A DNA stretch of 64,000 nucleotides from Aureimonas sp. OT7 (GCF_014844055.1 NZ_CP062167.1:697501-761500); one strand, 5' to 3'. Counted from the first letter of the stretch, positions 34,953-45,164 are shown. The notes: generated by a model from the letters alone, not told the origin. Numbers and translations are program-made.

Positions 34953-36272
34953 ATGAAGAAGATCGGGCTAATGGGAGCGGCGATGGCCGCGCTTTTGTCG
35001 ATGGCCGGCCAGGCCGCCGCACAGACCGAAATCCAGTGGTGGCACTCCATGGCCGGTGAACTCGGCCAGAAGCTCGAGGGGCTTGCGAGCCGCTTCAACG
35101 AAAGCCAGTCCGAATACAAGGTCGTACCGCTCTACCGCGGCACCTACCCCGAATCGATGACGGCGGCCATCGCCGCCTTCCGTGCGGGCGAGCAGCCGCA
35201 CATCCTGCAGGTCTTCGAGGTCGGCACCGGAACCTTCATGGCGGCGCGCGACGCGATCTACCCCGTGCAGGAACTGATGACGGACACCGGCGAAGCGTTC
35301 GATCCGGCCAGCTACCTGCCAGCCGTTACCGGTTATTACCAGACAGGCGACGGCGAACTTCTGTCGTTCCCGTTCAATTCCTCGTCCGTCATCCTGTACT
35401 ACAACAAGGATGCCTTCGAAGCCGCCGGCCTCGATGCCTCCCAGCCGCCCAAGACCTGGGGCGAGCTGGCCGAGGCGGCGCAGAAGATCGTCAGCTCCGG
35501 CACCAAGACCTGCGGCTTCACCAGCACATGGCCCGCCTGGGTGAACCTCGAAAACCTTTCGGCCTGGCACAACAAGCCCATCGCCACGCAGCAGAACGGC
35601 ATGGCGGGCTTCGACGCGGTGTTCAATTTCGAGGAAGCGGGCCTCGTCGGCAAGCACTGGGCCAATCTCGTCGAGTGGCAGAAGGATGGTGCCTACCAGT
35701 ATCGCGGCCGCACCAACACGGCCGGGCCTTCCTTCAATTCCGGCGAATGCGCGATGCTGCTGGAATCGTCCGGCGGGCGCGCTTCCATCTCGGCCAATGC
35801 CGATTTCGACGTCGGCTACGGCATGATGCCCTATTATGACGACATCGAGGGTGCGCCGCAGAATTCCATCATCGGCGGGGCCTCGCTGTGGGTTCTGCGC
35901 GGCAAGGACGAGGACAGCTACAAGGGCGTCGCTCAGTTCCTGACATTCCTGTCGCAGCCGGAGATCCAGGGCGAGTGGCACCAGAGCACGGGCTACCTGC
36001 CGATCACCGAGGCCGCCTACGAGGCGACGAAGGCGTCCGGCTTCTACGAGAAGAACCCGGGGGCCGACACGGCCATCAAGGAAGTGACGCTGAATACGCC
36101 GACCGAAAACTCGCGTGGGCTCCGCTTCGGCAATTACGTCCAGATCCGCACCATGTTCGAGGAAGAGCTCGAGGCTGCCCTCGGGGGCCAGAAGAGTGCC
36201 GAGGACGCGGTCAAGTCGGCACAGGAGCGCGGTAACGAGATGCTGCGCGAGTTCGAATCCCAGAACCAGTAA
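34953..36272 (+). CDS. ugpB: sn-glycerol-3-phosphate ABC transporter, binding protein UgpB
   Basis: 439 residues with signal peptide MKKIGLMGAAMAALLSMAGQ-AAAQ. EIQWWHSMAGELGQKLEGLA is the diagnostic UgpB opening, followed by YRGTYPESMTAAIAAFRAGE, ILQVFEVGTGTFMAA and FPFNSSSVILYYNKDAFEAA. It captures glycerol-3-phosphate or glycerophosphodiesters in the periplasm for use as phosphate and carbon source. It begins a ugpBAEC operon behind a Pho-box candidate. A hairpin follows its stop. Confidence 0.95.
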   Translation: MKKIGLMGAAMAALLSMAGQAAAQTEIQWWHSMAGELGQKLEGLASRFNESQSEYKVVPLYRGTYPESMTAAIAAFRAGEQPHILQVFEVGTGTFMAARDAIYPVQELMTDTGEAFDPASYLPAVTGYYQTGDGELLSFPFNSSSVILYYNKDAFEAAGLDASQPPKTWGELAEAAQKIVSSGTKTCGFTSTWPAWVNLENLSAWHNKPIATQQNGMAGFDAVFNFEEAGLVGKHWANLVEWQKDGAYQYRGRTNTAGPSFNSGECAMLLESSGGRASISANADFDVGYGMMPYYDDIEGAPQNSIIGGASLWVLRGKDEDSYKGVAQFLTFLSQPEIQGEWHQSTGYLPITEAAYEATKASGFYEKNPGADTAIKEVTLNTPTENSRGLRFGNYVQIRTMFEEELEAALGGQKSAEDAVKSAQERGNEMLREFESQNQ

Positions 36273-36294
36273 TTCATCCGCGGACAAGCAAGAC

Positions 36295-36321
36295 GGGCCG
36301 TCGCCGTTCCGGCGGCGGCCC
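36295..36321 (+). terminator. hairpin between ugpB and ugpA
   Basis: GGGCCGTCGCCG (36295-36306) pairs with CGGCGGCGGCCC (36310-36321) through one G-U pair, with a three-base loop. No T-run follows. It is more likely to protect the ugpB message or attenuate than to stop transcription. Confidence 0.55.
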
Positions 36322-36353
36322 ATTCATACTGAAAAGAGGGAGGCGGGGGCCGC

Positions 36354-37238
36354 ATGGCACAGAAGCGCGTCACCTTCGGCGGCACCGCGCTGCCGATCCT
36401 GCTGCTTGCGCCGCAGCTCGCGATCACTGCGATCTTCTTCTTCTGGCCGGCCATCCAGGCGGTGCGGCAATCCATGTATCGCTCCGATGCGTTCGGCTTC
36501 GGAGAACGGTTCGTCGGATGGGATAATTTCACGGCGCTGTTCCGCTCGGCGCGGTATTGGGAATCGGTACAGGTGACGGCCGTCTTCGCCGCCTCCGTCG
36601 CCATCATCACGCTCTGCGTCTCGTTGGCCTTCGCCTCGGCGGTGGACAGGATGATCCGCAGCCGAACAACCTATTCGACGCTGCTCATCTGGCCCTATGC
36701 CGTGGCGCCGGCGGTGGCCGGCGTACTCTGGTGGTTCCTGTTCAACCCCTCGGTCGGCATCCTGGCCTACGTATTACGCGGCTTCGGCATCAGCTGGAAC
36801 CATTTCACCAACGGCAACCAGGCGCTGCTTCTCACCATCATCGCCGCAAGCTGGGCGCAGATCTCCTACAATTTCATCTTCTTCCTGGCCGGCCTGCAGT
36901 CCATTCCCCGCTCGCTGATCGAGGCGGCCGCCATCGATGGCGCCGGCCCGACCAAGCGATTCTTCACGATCATCCTGCCGATGCTGTCGCCGACGATCTT
37001 CTTCCTGTCCGTCGTCAACATGGTCTACGCCTTCTTCGACACGTTCGGCATCATCGACACGACGACGGAGGGCGGTCCGGGCCGCCAGACGACGACATTG
37101 GTCTACCAGGCCTATACGGACGGCTTCCTCGGGCAGAACTTCGGCTCGTCCGCCGCCCAGTCGGTTGTGCTGACGCTCGTCGTGATCCTCCTGACCGTGG
37201 TGCAGTTCCGCTTCGTGGAACGGCGCGTACATTACTGA
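36354..37238 (+). CDS. ugpA: glycerol-3-phosphate ABC transporter permease UgpA
   Basis: 294 residues, six membrane helices. [20 protein letters not shown] and [20 protein letters not shown] match UgpA; the EAA loop is [40 protein letters not shown] near the end is also typical. Forms the channel with UgpE. Fourteen bases precede the ugpE start. Confidence 0.93.
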   Translation: MAQKRVTFGGTALPILLLAPQLAITAIFFFWPAIQAVRQSMYRSDAFGFGERFVGWDNFTALFRSARYWESVQVTAVFAASVAIITLCVSLAFASAVDRMIRSRTTYSTLLIWPYAVAPAVAGVLWWFLFNPSVGILAYVLRGFGISWNHFTNGNQALLLTIIAASWAQISYNFIFFLAGLQSIPRSLIEAAAIDGAGPTKRFFTIILPMLSPTIFFLSVVNMVYAFFDTFGIIDTTTEGGPGRQTTTLVYQAYTDGFLGQNFGSSAAQSVVLTLVVILLTVVQFRFVERRVHY

Positions 37239-37252
37239 CGAGGCGCCGAACC

Positions 37253-38101
37253 ATGGTCGAGAACCGCCCTTTCCATACGTTCCTCACCCACGCGATCCTG
37301 ATCCTCGGGGTTGCGCTCGTGCTGTTTCCGGTGTGGATCGCCTTCGTTGCATCCACCCATTCGTCGTTTCGCCTCAACAGCGGCATCGCGCCGTTCTGGC
37401 CGGGTGGCGAGTTCTGGACGAATTACGGCCTGATCCTGTCCGACGGAGCCAGCCGCAACGGTCTGCCGCCAGTGCTGCCGATGATGCTGAATTCGCTGGT
37501 GATGGCGCTGGGGGTGGCCCTGGGCAAGATCGTCATCTGCATCCTTTCGGCCTTCGCCATCGTCTATTTCCGATTCAGATTCCGCATGGTGGCCTTCTGG
37601 GCGATCTTCATGACCCTGATGCTCCCGGTCGAGGTGCGTATCGTTCCGACATTCCAGGTCGTCGCGGGGATGGGCTTGCTCAATTCCTATGCCGGGCTTG
37701 TCGTGCCGCTGATCGCCAGCGCGACGGCGACGTTCCTGTATCGGCAGGTCTTCCTGTCGATTCCGGAAGAAATGCTGGAGGCGGCGCGCATGGACGGGGC
37801 GGGGCCGCTGAAGTTCCTGTGGGATATCGTGATACCGCTCACCCGCACCTCGACGGCGGCACTGTTCGTGATCCTGTTCGTCTACGGATGGAACCAGTAT
37901 CTCTGGCCGCTGCTCGTCACCACCCAGCCCGATTACTACACCGTCGTCATGGGTATCCAGCGGATCGCGCGGGCCGTCGATTCCGAGCCGGTATGGAACC
38001 TCGTCATGGGCGTCGCCGTGATGGCCATGCTGCCGCCGGTCATCGTCGTCGTCGCGATGCAGAAGCTGTTCGTGCGCGGCCTTACGGAAACGGAGAAATA
38101 G
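37253..38101 (+). CDS. ugpE: glycerol-3-phosphate ABC transporter permease UgpE
   Basis: 282 residues, six helices. MVENRPFHTFLTHAILILGV, the EAA loop EEMLEAARMDGAGPLKFLWD and YGWNQYLWPLLVTTQPDYYT are typical of UgpE. The ATG at 37253 follows the ugpA stop by 14 bp; the long open frame upstream overlaps ugpA and is not coding. Three bases separate its stop from ugpC. Confidence 0.93.
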   Translation: MVENRPFHTFLTHAILILGVALVLFPVWIAFVASTHSSFRLNSGIAPFWPGGEFWTNYGLILSDGASRNGLPPVLPMMLNSLVMALGVALGKIVICILSAFAIVYFRFRFRMVAFWAIFMTLMLPVEVRIVPTFQVVAGMGLLNSYAGLVVPLIASATATFLYRQVFLSIPEEMLEAARMDGAGPLKFLWDIVIPLTRTSTAALFVILFVYGWNQYLWPLLVTTQPDYYTVVMGIQRIARAVDSEPVWNLVMGVAVMAMLPPVIVVVAMQKLFVRGLTETEK

Positions 38102-38104
38102 GAA

Positions 38105-39139
<1,035 letters not shown>

Positions 39140-39191
39140 TATGGAACCTGTAGTATATGATGCGAGTTTAAATAATGCCTAAAAGTTAATC

Positions 39192-39220
39192 TTGCCGCTC
39201 GGTGCGGCATTGTGTATAAA
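39192..39220 (+). promoter_or_regulatory. sigma70-type promoter for the riboswitch-controlled oxidoreductase gene
   Basis: TTGCCG (39192-39197) and TATAAA (39215-39220), the latter preceded by TG one base upstream, are spaced exactly 17 bp. Transcription would begin near 39227, right at the first riboswitch helix (39230). Confidence 0.65.
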
Positions 39221-39229
39221 CACCCTACA

Positions 39230-39418
39230 CGCCGCTTGCGGGAGAGACTGGTCTTTATCGGCCGGCGCCGAAGGAGCAACCGCCCCGGAATCTCTCAGGC
39301 AGAAGGACCGCGCGGCGTTAAACATCCGGAGAGTGGTCGCGGAAACGCGCCCCGCCGAAGGAGAAAGCGTTGCGGGACTGACTCCTGTTACGTGAAGCTC
39401 TCAGGCCAATGACGGATG
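39230..39418 (+). promoter_or_regulatory. tandem glycine riboswitch (gcvT type)
   Basis: Aptamer 1 (39230-39317) is closed by CGCCGC/GCGGCG and contains CGGGAGAGAC, GCGCCGAAGGAGCAA, TCTCTCAGGCA and AAGGACCG, the hallmark conserved blocks. Aptamer 2 (39323-39418) is closed by CATCCG/CGGATG and contains GGAGAGTGG, GCCGAAGGAGAAAGC and GCTCTCAGGCCAATGACGG. The short linker between them is typical of cooperative tandem glycine sensors. The element ends 45 bp before the likely GTG start of the DadA-like gene, so glycine probably turns that gene on. Confidence 0.95.
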
Positions 39419-39463
39419 GGGCACGCAGTCAGCGCCGCGAAGCCGCGGCCGAAAGGATCTGTC

Positions 39464-40774
39464 GTGACCTCAGTTGCCGTCATCGGCGCCGGTATCACCG
39501 GCGTAACAACCGCTTACAAACTCATGAAGCAGGGCATGGACGTTACGGTCTTCGACCGGAACCCCTATGCCGCCATGGAAACCTCCTTCGCCAATGGTGG
39601 ACAGCTTTCGGCGTCCAACGCCGAGGTATGGAACTCGCCGTCCACCTTCATCAAGGGCGTGAAATGGATGCTGAAGAAGGATGCGCCCCTGCTGGTGCAT
39701 CCGGCGCCGACCTGGCACAAGCTGTCCTGGATGGCGGAATTCGTTCTTGCGGCCCGCAACTACGAAGAAAACACCATTGCCACCGTCAGGATGGCGGTCG
39801 CCGCGCGCCGGCATCTGCTGGAGATGGCCGAGGCCGAGGGCTTCGGCTTCGACGTCGAGAAGCGCGGCATCCTCCATGTCTACGAATCCAAGTCCGAATT
39901 CGAGCATGCGAACCGCGTCAGCCAGCTCTACAAGCAGGGCGGGCTCGACCGCCGCGCCTTGAGCGACAGCGAGATCCACGACATCGAGCCGGCGCTGGCC
40001 GGGAAGTTCTACGGCGGCTTCTTCACCGAAAGCGACTTCACCGGCGATATCCACCGATACACGCGCGGGCTGGCCGATGCCTGCCGTCGCAAGGGCGTCA
40101 CCTTCGTCTACGAGGCCGACGTCACCAAGCTGCAGCACGGCCCCGAGGGCGTAACCGTCTCCAGCGTCGTGGGCGGCGCGCCGCAGGCCACCGACCGGCG
40201 CTACGACGCCGTCGTCATCTGCGCGGGCGTCGAAAGCCGCCGCTTCGCTTCCATGCTGGGAGACCGCGTCAACATCTATCCGGTGAAGGGCTACTCGATC
40301 ACCGTCAATCTCGAGGATCATGAAAGCCAGCAGGGCGCCCCTTGGGTCAGCCTCCTGGACGACAAGGCCAAGATCGTCACCAGCCGCCTCGGCCGCAATC
40401 GCCTGCGGATCGCCGGTACGGCCGAATTCGCCGGATACAATCGCGATATCCGGATGGATCGCATCCGGCCGCTCGTCGATTGGTGCCGCCATCGCTTCCC
40501 CCGCGTGTCGACGGCGTCGTCCGTGCCGTGGGCGGGCCTGCGGCCGATGATGCCCGACATGATGCCACGCGTCGGACGTGGTCATGCGAAGGGGGTCTAC
40601 TACAACACCGGTCATGGCCATCTGGGCTGGACCCTGTCGGCCATAACGGCCGACACCATCGCAGCGGAGCTGGCCGGCGACATGCTCGGCGGCTATCATG
40701 TCGCGCCTTCGCTTCCGACGGTCGATGACGTCCGCGATGCGGCGGCGAAGCAGGTGTCGCGGCAGGCTGCCTGA
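39464..40774 (+). CDS. FAD-dependent D-amino acid dehydrogenase, DadA-like
   Basis: 436 residues. DAO fold with the FAD motif VAVIGAGITGVTTAYKLMKQ, then FANGGQLSASNAEVWNSPST and near the end WAGLRPMMPDMMPRVGRG and YYNTGHGHLGWTLSAITADT, all DadA hallmarks. DadA oxidises D-alanine and other D-amino acids to oxoacids with transfer of electrons to the respiratory chain. The GTG at 39464 is chosen because GAAAGGAT precedes it; an ATG at 39416 would sit inside the riboswitch's last helix. Control by a glycine riboswitch suggests glycine or a glycine-derived amine is relevant to its role. Ends before a good terminator. Confidence 0.9.
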   Translation: MTSVAVIGAGITGVTTAYKLMKQGMDVTVFDRNPYAAMETSFANGGQLSASNAEVWNSPSTFIKGVKWMLKKDAPLLVHPAPTWHKLSWMAEFVLAARNYEENTIATVRMAVAARRHLLEMAEAEGFGFDVEKRGILHVYESKSEFEHANRVSQLYKQGGLDRRALSDSEIHDIEPALAGKFYGGFFTESDFTGDIHRYTRGLADACRRKGVTFVYEADVTKLQHGPEGVTVSSVVGGAPQATDRRYDAVVICAGVESRRFASMLGDRVNIYPVKGYSITVNLEDHESQQGAPWVSLLDDKAKIVTSRLGRNRLRIAGTAEFAGYNRDIRMDRIRPLVDWCRHRFPRVSTASSVPWAGLRPMMPDMMPRVGRGHAKGVYYNTGHGHLGWTLSAITADTIAAELAGDMLGGYHVAPSLPTVDDVRDAAAKQVSRQAA

Positions 40775-40782
40775 CAATTGCG

Positions 40783-40809
40783 AAAGGCCGGGCGGCAAGC
40801 CCGGCCTTT
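40783..40809 (+). terminator. intrinsic terminator after the dadA-like gene
   Basis: AAAGGCCGGGC (40783-40793) pairs with GCCCGGCCTTT (40799-40809) around GGCAA. Arms are perfect, with a short T-tail. It separates this transcript from otsBA. Confidence 0.8.
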
Positions 40810-40872
40810 GTCCGTCTGCCCGTCGGGCGGGGGGTGGCTATCGCAAACCGCTCGCCTATGTTCAGGGGCGAG

Positions 40873-41607
40873 ATGCAAGCCAGAACCCAAATTGACTTCA
40901 GTCGCCATGCCCTGTTCCTCGACTTCGACGGCACACTCGTCGATTTCGTCGACGATCCGTCGGCCGTTTCCATTCGTCCAGCGACGCTGCGAAGCCTGAT
41001 CGCGCTGCAGGCCGCGCTGTCCGGCGCGCTCGCCATCGTCAGCGGCCGGCGCATCGCCGATCTCGACCGTTTCCTGTCGCCGCTGGAATTCGCAGCCGCC
41101 GGCGTCCACGGGCTGGAGCTGCGGCCAGCGCCGGGCGATCCTGTCGAGCGGATCGCCAGCCCGCAGGATCTGGACACCGTCCGCGCCGCCCTTGCCGAGG
41201 GGGTTGCGGGGGATGCCGATCTGACGCTGGAAGACAAGGGAACGGCGCTCGTCCTGCATTACCGGACCGCGCCCCATCGCGGGCAGGATGCCGGACGCCT
41301 GATGGACGAGGCCGTGTCCGGTGTGCCGGGCTTGAAGGTCATGCATGGCAACAACATCGTCGAAGTTCATCCCGCGGGAATGGACAAGGGTGCAGCCGTC
41401 CGCAGGCTGATGCGCGATGCGCCCTTTTCCGGCCGCAGGCCGATCTATATCGGTGACGACACGACGGACGAGTTCGCCTTCGCCGTGGTTCCCCAGCTTG
41501 GTGGCGCCGGCATCAAGGTGGGCCCGGGTGCGACGGCTGCAACGGAGCGGCTGGACGATGTCGCAGCCGTCCAACGCTGGCTGGCAGAGGCTGGAGAGCG
41601 CATATGA
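40873..41607 (+). CDS. otsB: trehalose-6-phosphate phosphatase OtsB
   Basis: 244 residues. HAD hydrolase: ALFLDFDGTLVDFVDDPS holds the nucleophile Asp and acid Asp; LAIVSGRRIADLDRFL, AAGVHGLELR and EVHPAGMDKGAAVRRLM follow; PIYIGDDTTDEFAFAVV binds the metal. It releases trehalose from trehalose-6-phosphate, an osmo- and desiccation protectant. ATG 40873 is preceded by AGGGGCGAG; in-frame ATG 40858 and GTG 40834 are alternatives. Overlaps otsA by ATGA. Confidence 0.92.
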   Translation: MQARTQIDFSRHALFLDFDGTLVDFVDDPSAVSIRPATLRSLIALQAALSGALAIVSGRRIADLDRFLSPLEFAAAGVHGLELRPAPGDPVERIASPQDLDTVRAALAEGVAGDADLTLEDKGTALVLHYRTAPHRGQDAGRLMDEAVSGVPGLKVMHGNNIVEVHPAGMDKGAAVRRLMRDAPFSGRRPIYIGDDTTDEFAFAVVPQLGGAGIKVGPGATAATERLDDVAAVQRWLAEAGERI

Positions 41608-43028
41608 GCGGGGAGGCGAAAAGGCTGGTCGTGGTTTCCAACCGCGTCGGCCCTCTCAACGACGAAGGCAAGGCCGGGGGCCTGGCGGTGGGCCTTGCGG
41701 ATGCCCTGCGCCGGCGCGGCGGCCTGTGGTTCGGGTGGAGCGGCGATGTCTCGCCGCAGGGCACCTTCAGCGAACTGAAGACCGAGATCGTCGGATCGAC
41801 GGCGCTCGTCACCATCGATCTCAACGAGGAAGAGCTGGCCGGCTTCTATTACGGCTATGCCAACCGCTCGCTTTGGCCGTTGCTCCATTACCGCCTGGAT
41901 ATCGCGCAGTTCGACCGGCAGTCCGATCGCATCTATCGCTCGGTCAACCAGCGCTTCGCTGCAAGGCTGTTTCCCCAGCTCGACGAAAGCGACATCGTCT
42001 GGGTCCATGACTATCATTTCTTCTATCTGGGTTCGGAACTGCGGCAATGCAGCTTCAAGGGCCGGCTGGGCTTCTTCCTGCACATTCCGTTCTGCCCACC
42101 CGAGATCCTGACCGCTTTGCCGGCCAGCCACGACCTCGTGCGTGCCATGCTCGCCTATGATGTCGTCGGCTTCCAGACGGCGCAGGACAGGCGCAATTTC
42201 GTGGCCTTCTGCATCCAGGAGCTGGGCGGCGAGGAACTCGACAATGACCGGGTCCGGGTCTCGGGCCGCACCATTCGCGCCAGCGCCTTCCCCATCGGCA
42301 TCGACGCCGAAGGCTTTGCCGAGTTCGCGCTGAGCCCCGAGGCGGTCGAGCACGAGGACATGGTGCGCGATATCGCCCATGGCCGGCACCAGATCGTGGG
42401 CGTCGACAGGCTCGATTATTCCAAGGGCATCATCGAGCGGCTGCGCGGATTCGAACAACTGCTGGAGGACTACCCCGAAAACCGCGGCGCATCGCAGTTC
42501 CTCCAGGTCGCGCCGCTGTCGCGGGCCGAGCTGGACGCCTATGCGGAACTTCGGGTGGAAGTGGAGCAACTGGCCGGCAACATCAACGGCCGCTTCGCCA
42601 CGCTGGATTGGACGCCGGTCCAGATCATGACGCGCGGCTTCACCCGCCGGGCGCTGGCCGGTATCTACCGTGCCGCGCGCGTCTGCATGGTGACGCCGCT
42701 GCGCGACGGCATGAATCTCGTCGCCAAGGAGTATGTCGCGGCCCAGAACAGCGACGACCCGGGCGTACTGGTGCTGTCGCGCTTTGCCGGCGCGCGGGAG
42801 GAACTGGGGCAGGCGCTGATCGTCAATCCTTACTCGTCGGAAGACGTGGCAAGGGCCATGCAGCGGGCCCTGACCATGTCCCTCTCCGAACGCAAGGAAC
42901 GCCACGACGCGCTGCGGCGAACCGTTTTCAGCAATACCGCCGGGCACTGGTGCGCCGCGTTCCTGTCCGCGCTGGAGGACGACCGGCCCGAAGTCGCCGC
43001 GCAGGGCGACCCGGTCATCAAGGGCTGA
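41604..43028 (+). CDS. otsA: trehalose-6-phosphate synthase OtsA
   Basis: 474 residues. GT20 enzyme joining UDP-glucose and glucose-6-phosphate. [85 protein letters not shown] and [19 protein letters not shown] are the family's active-site blocks. Coupled to otsB by the four-base overlap, so the two steps of trehalose synthesis are co-expressed. Confidence 0.95.
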   Translation: MSGEAKRLVVVSNRVGPLNDEGKAGGLAVGLADALRRRGGLWFGWSGDVSPQGTFSELKTEIVGSTALVTIDLNEEELAGFYYGYANRSLWPLLHYRLDIAQFDRQSDRIYRSVNQRFAARLFPQLDESDIVWVHDYHFFYLGSELRQCSFKGRLGFFLHIPFCPPEILTALPASHDLVRAMLAYDVVGFQTAQDRRNFVAFCIQELGGEELDNDRVRVSGRTIRASAFPIGIDAEGFAEFALSPEAVEHEDMVRDIAHGRHQIVGVDRLDYSKGIIERLRGFEQLLEDYPENRGASQFLQVAPLSRAELDAYAELRVEVEQLAGNINGRFATLDWTPVQIMTRGFTRRALAGIYRAARVCMVTPLRDGMNLVAKEYVAAQNSDDPGVLVLSRFAGAREELGQALIVNPYSSEDVARAMQRALTMSLSERKERHDALRRTVFSNTAGHWCAAFLSALEDDRPEVAAQGDPVIKG

Positions 43029-43126
43029 TATCGGGCGGATCGCTCCCGCTTCGGCGTAAAATGCTCTAAAAGCTCGGGCGAGCGAGTCGCGATGCGGTTG
43101 CCGCATGTCCATGAGAGGGAAGTGAT

Positions 43127-43765
43127 ATGGCGCAGAAGACGGATGCCTTGCGGACGGTGCTGACGGGACAGGCCGTCATTCCCGTGGTTGCTGTCGACAG
43201 CGCCGCTGCGGCGGTGGACCTTGCCCGTGCGCTTGCGGCGGGCGGCCTTCCCGCCATCGAGATCACGCTCCGCACGCCGGCGGCGCTGGACGCCATCCGC
43301 GCCGTTGCATCCGATGTGCCGGAGGCCATCTGCGGCGCCGGCACGATCCTGACGCCGCAGCAATACGACGCCGCCGAAGAGGCCGGGGCCACCTTCATCG
43401 TATCGCCCGGCGCGACGGTGGAGGTGCTGGATGCCGCCAAGGCCGGCGATGCGCCTCTTCTGCCCGGCGCGGCAACGCCCAGCGAACTGATGGCGATGAT
43501 CGAGGAAGGCTACGAGATCCTCAAATTCTTCCCGGCCGAGCAACTGGGCGGCGTCGCCTATCTCAAGGCGCTCGCCCCCGTGTTCCAGAACATCAGCTTC
43601 TGTCCCACCGGCGGCGTATCGCCGTCCAATGTGCACGAGTATCTCTCACTGCCGAACGTTATCTGCGTCGGCGGATCCTGGGTCGCGCCGAAAGACCGGC
43701 TTGCGGCCGGAGATTTCGCTGCCGTCACGGCCCTGGCGGCGGAAGCTGCGGCCTTGCGGCGCTGA
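43127..43765 (+). CDS. eda: 2-keto-3-deoxy-6-phosphogluconate aldolase
   Basis: 212 residues. KDPG/KHG aldolase: VIPVVAVDSAAAAVDLARAL, IEITLRTPAALDAIRAV with the catalytic Glu, GAGTILTPQQYDAAEEAGA, FIVSPGA, and YEILKFFPAEQLGG with the Schiff-base Lys. It splits KDPG to pyruvate and glyceraldehyde-3-phosphate in the Entner-Doudoroff route. The substrate could also be 4-hydroxy-2-oxoglutarate. edd and zwf are not in the window. Eight bases precede the acetyltransferase start. Confidence 0.93.
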   Translation: MAQKTDALRTVLTGQAVIPVVAVDSAAAAVDLARALAAGGLPAIEITLRTPAALDAIRAVASDVPEAICGAGTILTPQQYDAAEEAGATFIVSPGATVEVLDAAKAGDAPLLPGAATPSELMAMIEEGYEILKFFPAEQLGGVAYLKALAPVFQNISFCPTGGVSPSNVHEYLSLPNVICVGGSWVAPKDRLAAGDFAAVTALAAEAAALRR

Positions 43766-43773
43766 GAGCCGCG

Positions 43774-44457
43774 ATGCGAATGGACCTGTCGCACTACACG
43801 CCGCGCCCGCACCCCGGCATGGCACCGATGGCGGGCCGCTTCGCGGATGTGGTGCGCGTCGACCACGCCCATCTGCGCGATCTCTACAAGGCTTTCACGC
43901 AGCCCGGCGGTGAGCGGCTCTGGGACTATCTGCCCTACGGGCCCTTCGCGGATTACGAAGCCTTCGAGCGGTTTGCCGAGGCCACCTATTTCGGCGACGA
44001 TCCATGCTTCTACAGCGTGATCGATCGCAGCAGCGGACAGGCGCTGGGTGTCCTGGCGCTCATGCGGATCGACCGCGCAAACGGCGTCATCGAAGTGGGC
44101 AATATCTGCTTTTCGCCGGCGCTGCAGCGCAGCCGGATCGCCAGCGAGGCATTCCACCTCGTCTTGCGGCGTGTCTTCGGCGAGCTGGGATATCGTCGCT
44201 ACGAGTGGAAGTGCCACAACGAGAACGCACCGTCCCACGCGGCCGCCAGGCGCCTCGGTTTCCGGTACGAGGGCCTGTTCCGCCAGCATATGATCGTCAG
44301 GCACCGCAACCGCGACACGGCCTGGTATTCGATCATCGACGCCGAATGGCCGGCGCTGGACGCCGCCTATGCGGCCTATCTCGACGATGCGAATTACGAC
44401 ACGGAGGGCCGTCAGGCCCGCCCCCTGCGCCGGTTCATAGCCGGGGCGACCCGTTAG
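43774..44457 (+). CDS. GNAT family N-acetyltransferase (RimJ/RimL-like)
   Basis: 227 residues. Acetyltransf_3 type: DLYKAFTQPGGERLWDYLPY, VIEVGNICFSPALQRSRIAS with the pyrophosphate-binding R/Q-x-x-G/A loop in degenerate form, and YRRYEWKCHNENAPSHAAAR, then RLGFRYEGLFRQHMIVRHRN, the RimL-like C-terminal signature. Target unknown. Probably co-transcribed with eda. Its TAG stop (44455-44457) is formed by the left end of the MITE-like element, so the C-terminus may have been altered by that insertion. Confidence 0.85.
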   Translation: MRMDLSHYTPRPHPGMAPMAGRFADVVRVDHAHLRDLYKAFTQPGGERLWDYLPYGPFADYEAFERFAEATYFGDDPCFYSVIDRSSGQALGVLALMRIDRANGVIEVGNICFSPALQRSRIASEAFHLVLRRVFGELGYRRYEWKCHNENAPSHAAARRLGFRYEGLFRQHMIVRHRNRDTAWYSIIDAEWPALDAAYAAYLDDANYDTEGRQARPLRRFIAGATR

Positions 44458-44723
44458 AGCGTTTCCCGTTCATATGGGATCACTCTGCCGGAGGCGCTTC
44501 GGGCCACAATCGAGGTGGGTGTCGAAGGCCATACTGGTGTATGACCAGGATGCACGCCGAAGACGGCGGCTCGAATGCCCCGGCCCTTCGGGCTTCCCGG
44601 GGGCGGACGTCCGCGGCGTCAGCCGGACTTGCCCGTACCGCCGGTACGGCCTGCGTCGCCTTCCTGGCGGGCCATCCGGCCTCGGAGAAACAGAGTGGTT
44701 CCATATGAGCGGGAAACGCTCTA
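44455..44723. repeat. 269-bp MITE-like element with 31-bp terminal inverted repeats flanked by TA
   Basis: Left end TA-GAGCGTTTCCCGTTCATATG (from 44455) and right end, read on the minus strand, TA-GAGCGTTTCCCGCTCATATG (from 44723) match over about 31 bp, running into ATCACTCTG / ACCACTCTG, with few mismatches. TA at each outer edge fits the TA target duplication of IS630/Tc1-mariner-type transposons. The GC-rich interior has no credible gene. Non-autonomous repeats of this kind are common in Rhizobiales chromosomes. It supplies the TAG stops of both convergent neighbours. Confidence 0.8.
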
Positions 44724-45164
44724 GCCCTTTGCGGGCACGACGGTAATCAGCGCGGTGTCGGGATAGACGCTTTCGTAAAGGACGCCATCGCCCGGCAAGA
44801 ACTCGAGCACCGTACGGCCCGTGTCGTCGGCCATCAGCAGGGTCCCATCCGCGCCGACGCGCCAGTAAGCGGCCTTGGACAGGTCGCTCGAGGATGCGCA
44901 TTCCGGCCCCATGGCGATGCGCTGCCAGGAGCCGTCGACACCCGTCGGTTCCGGAACCTTGCAGCTTGCGCCGTCCCGCAGATCGATGAAGCGGAGCGCC
45001 TTGCGCTCCGCGCCGTCGACCCGGTGCACCGAATTGGTGATCTCCGGTGATGGCGACAGGGACGACAGCAGCGACTCGTGTGCGGCCACCGTGGCGCCCT
45101 GCATATTCGACACCGCGATCACACCGGCCAGGCCGATCGAAAGAACCATCACGGCGTAATTCAT
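44721..45164 (-). CDS. secreted protein resembling AprI/Inh metalloprotease inhibitors
   Basis: 147 residues: membrane or signal segment MNYAVMVLSIGLAGVIAVSN, a low-complexity linker, then a beta-rich domain with two cysteines (DGASCKVPEPTG and MGPECASSS), AAYWRVGADGTLLMADDTGR and TVLEFLPGDGVLYES. The Cys pair and the W....dG.l.L.d..GrtvL.F pattern resemble the AprI/Inh beta-barrel inhibitors of serralysin-type proteases. The ATG at 45164 has AGGAGG upstream. The stop TAG at 44721-44723 is the right end of the MITE-like element. Family assignment is tentative. Confidence 0.6.
   Translation of the reverse strand: MNYAVMVLSIGLAGVIAVSNMQGATVAAHESLLSSLSPSPEITNSVHRVDGAERKALRFIDLRDGASCKVPEPTGVDGSWQRIAMGPECASSSDLSKAAYWRVGADGTLLMADDTGRTVLEFLPGDGVLYESVYPDTALITVVPAKG

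Noticed and set aside
44474..44746. Open frames inside the MITE-like element
   Set aside because: Both strands give Arg/Pro/Gly-rich sequence with no start signals, and the frames run through the inverted repeats.
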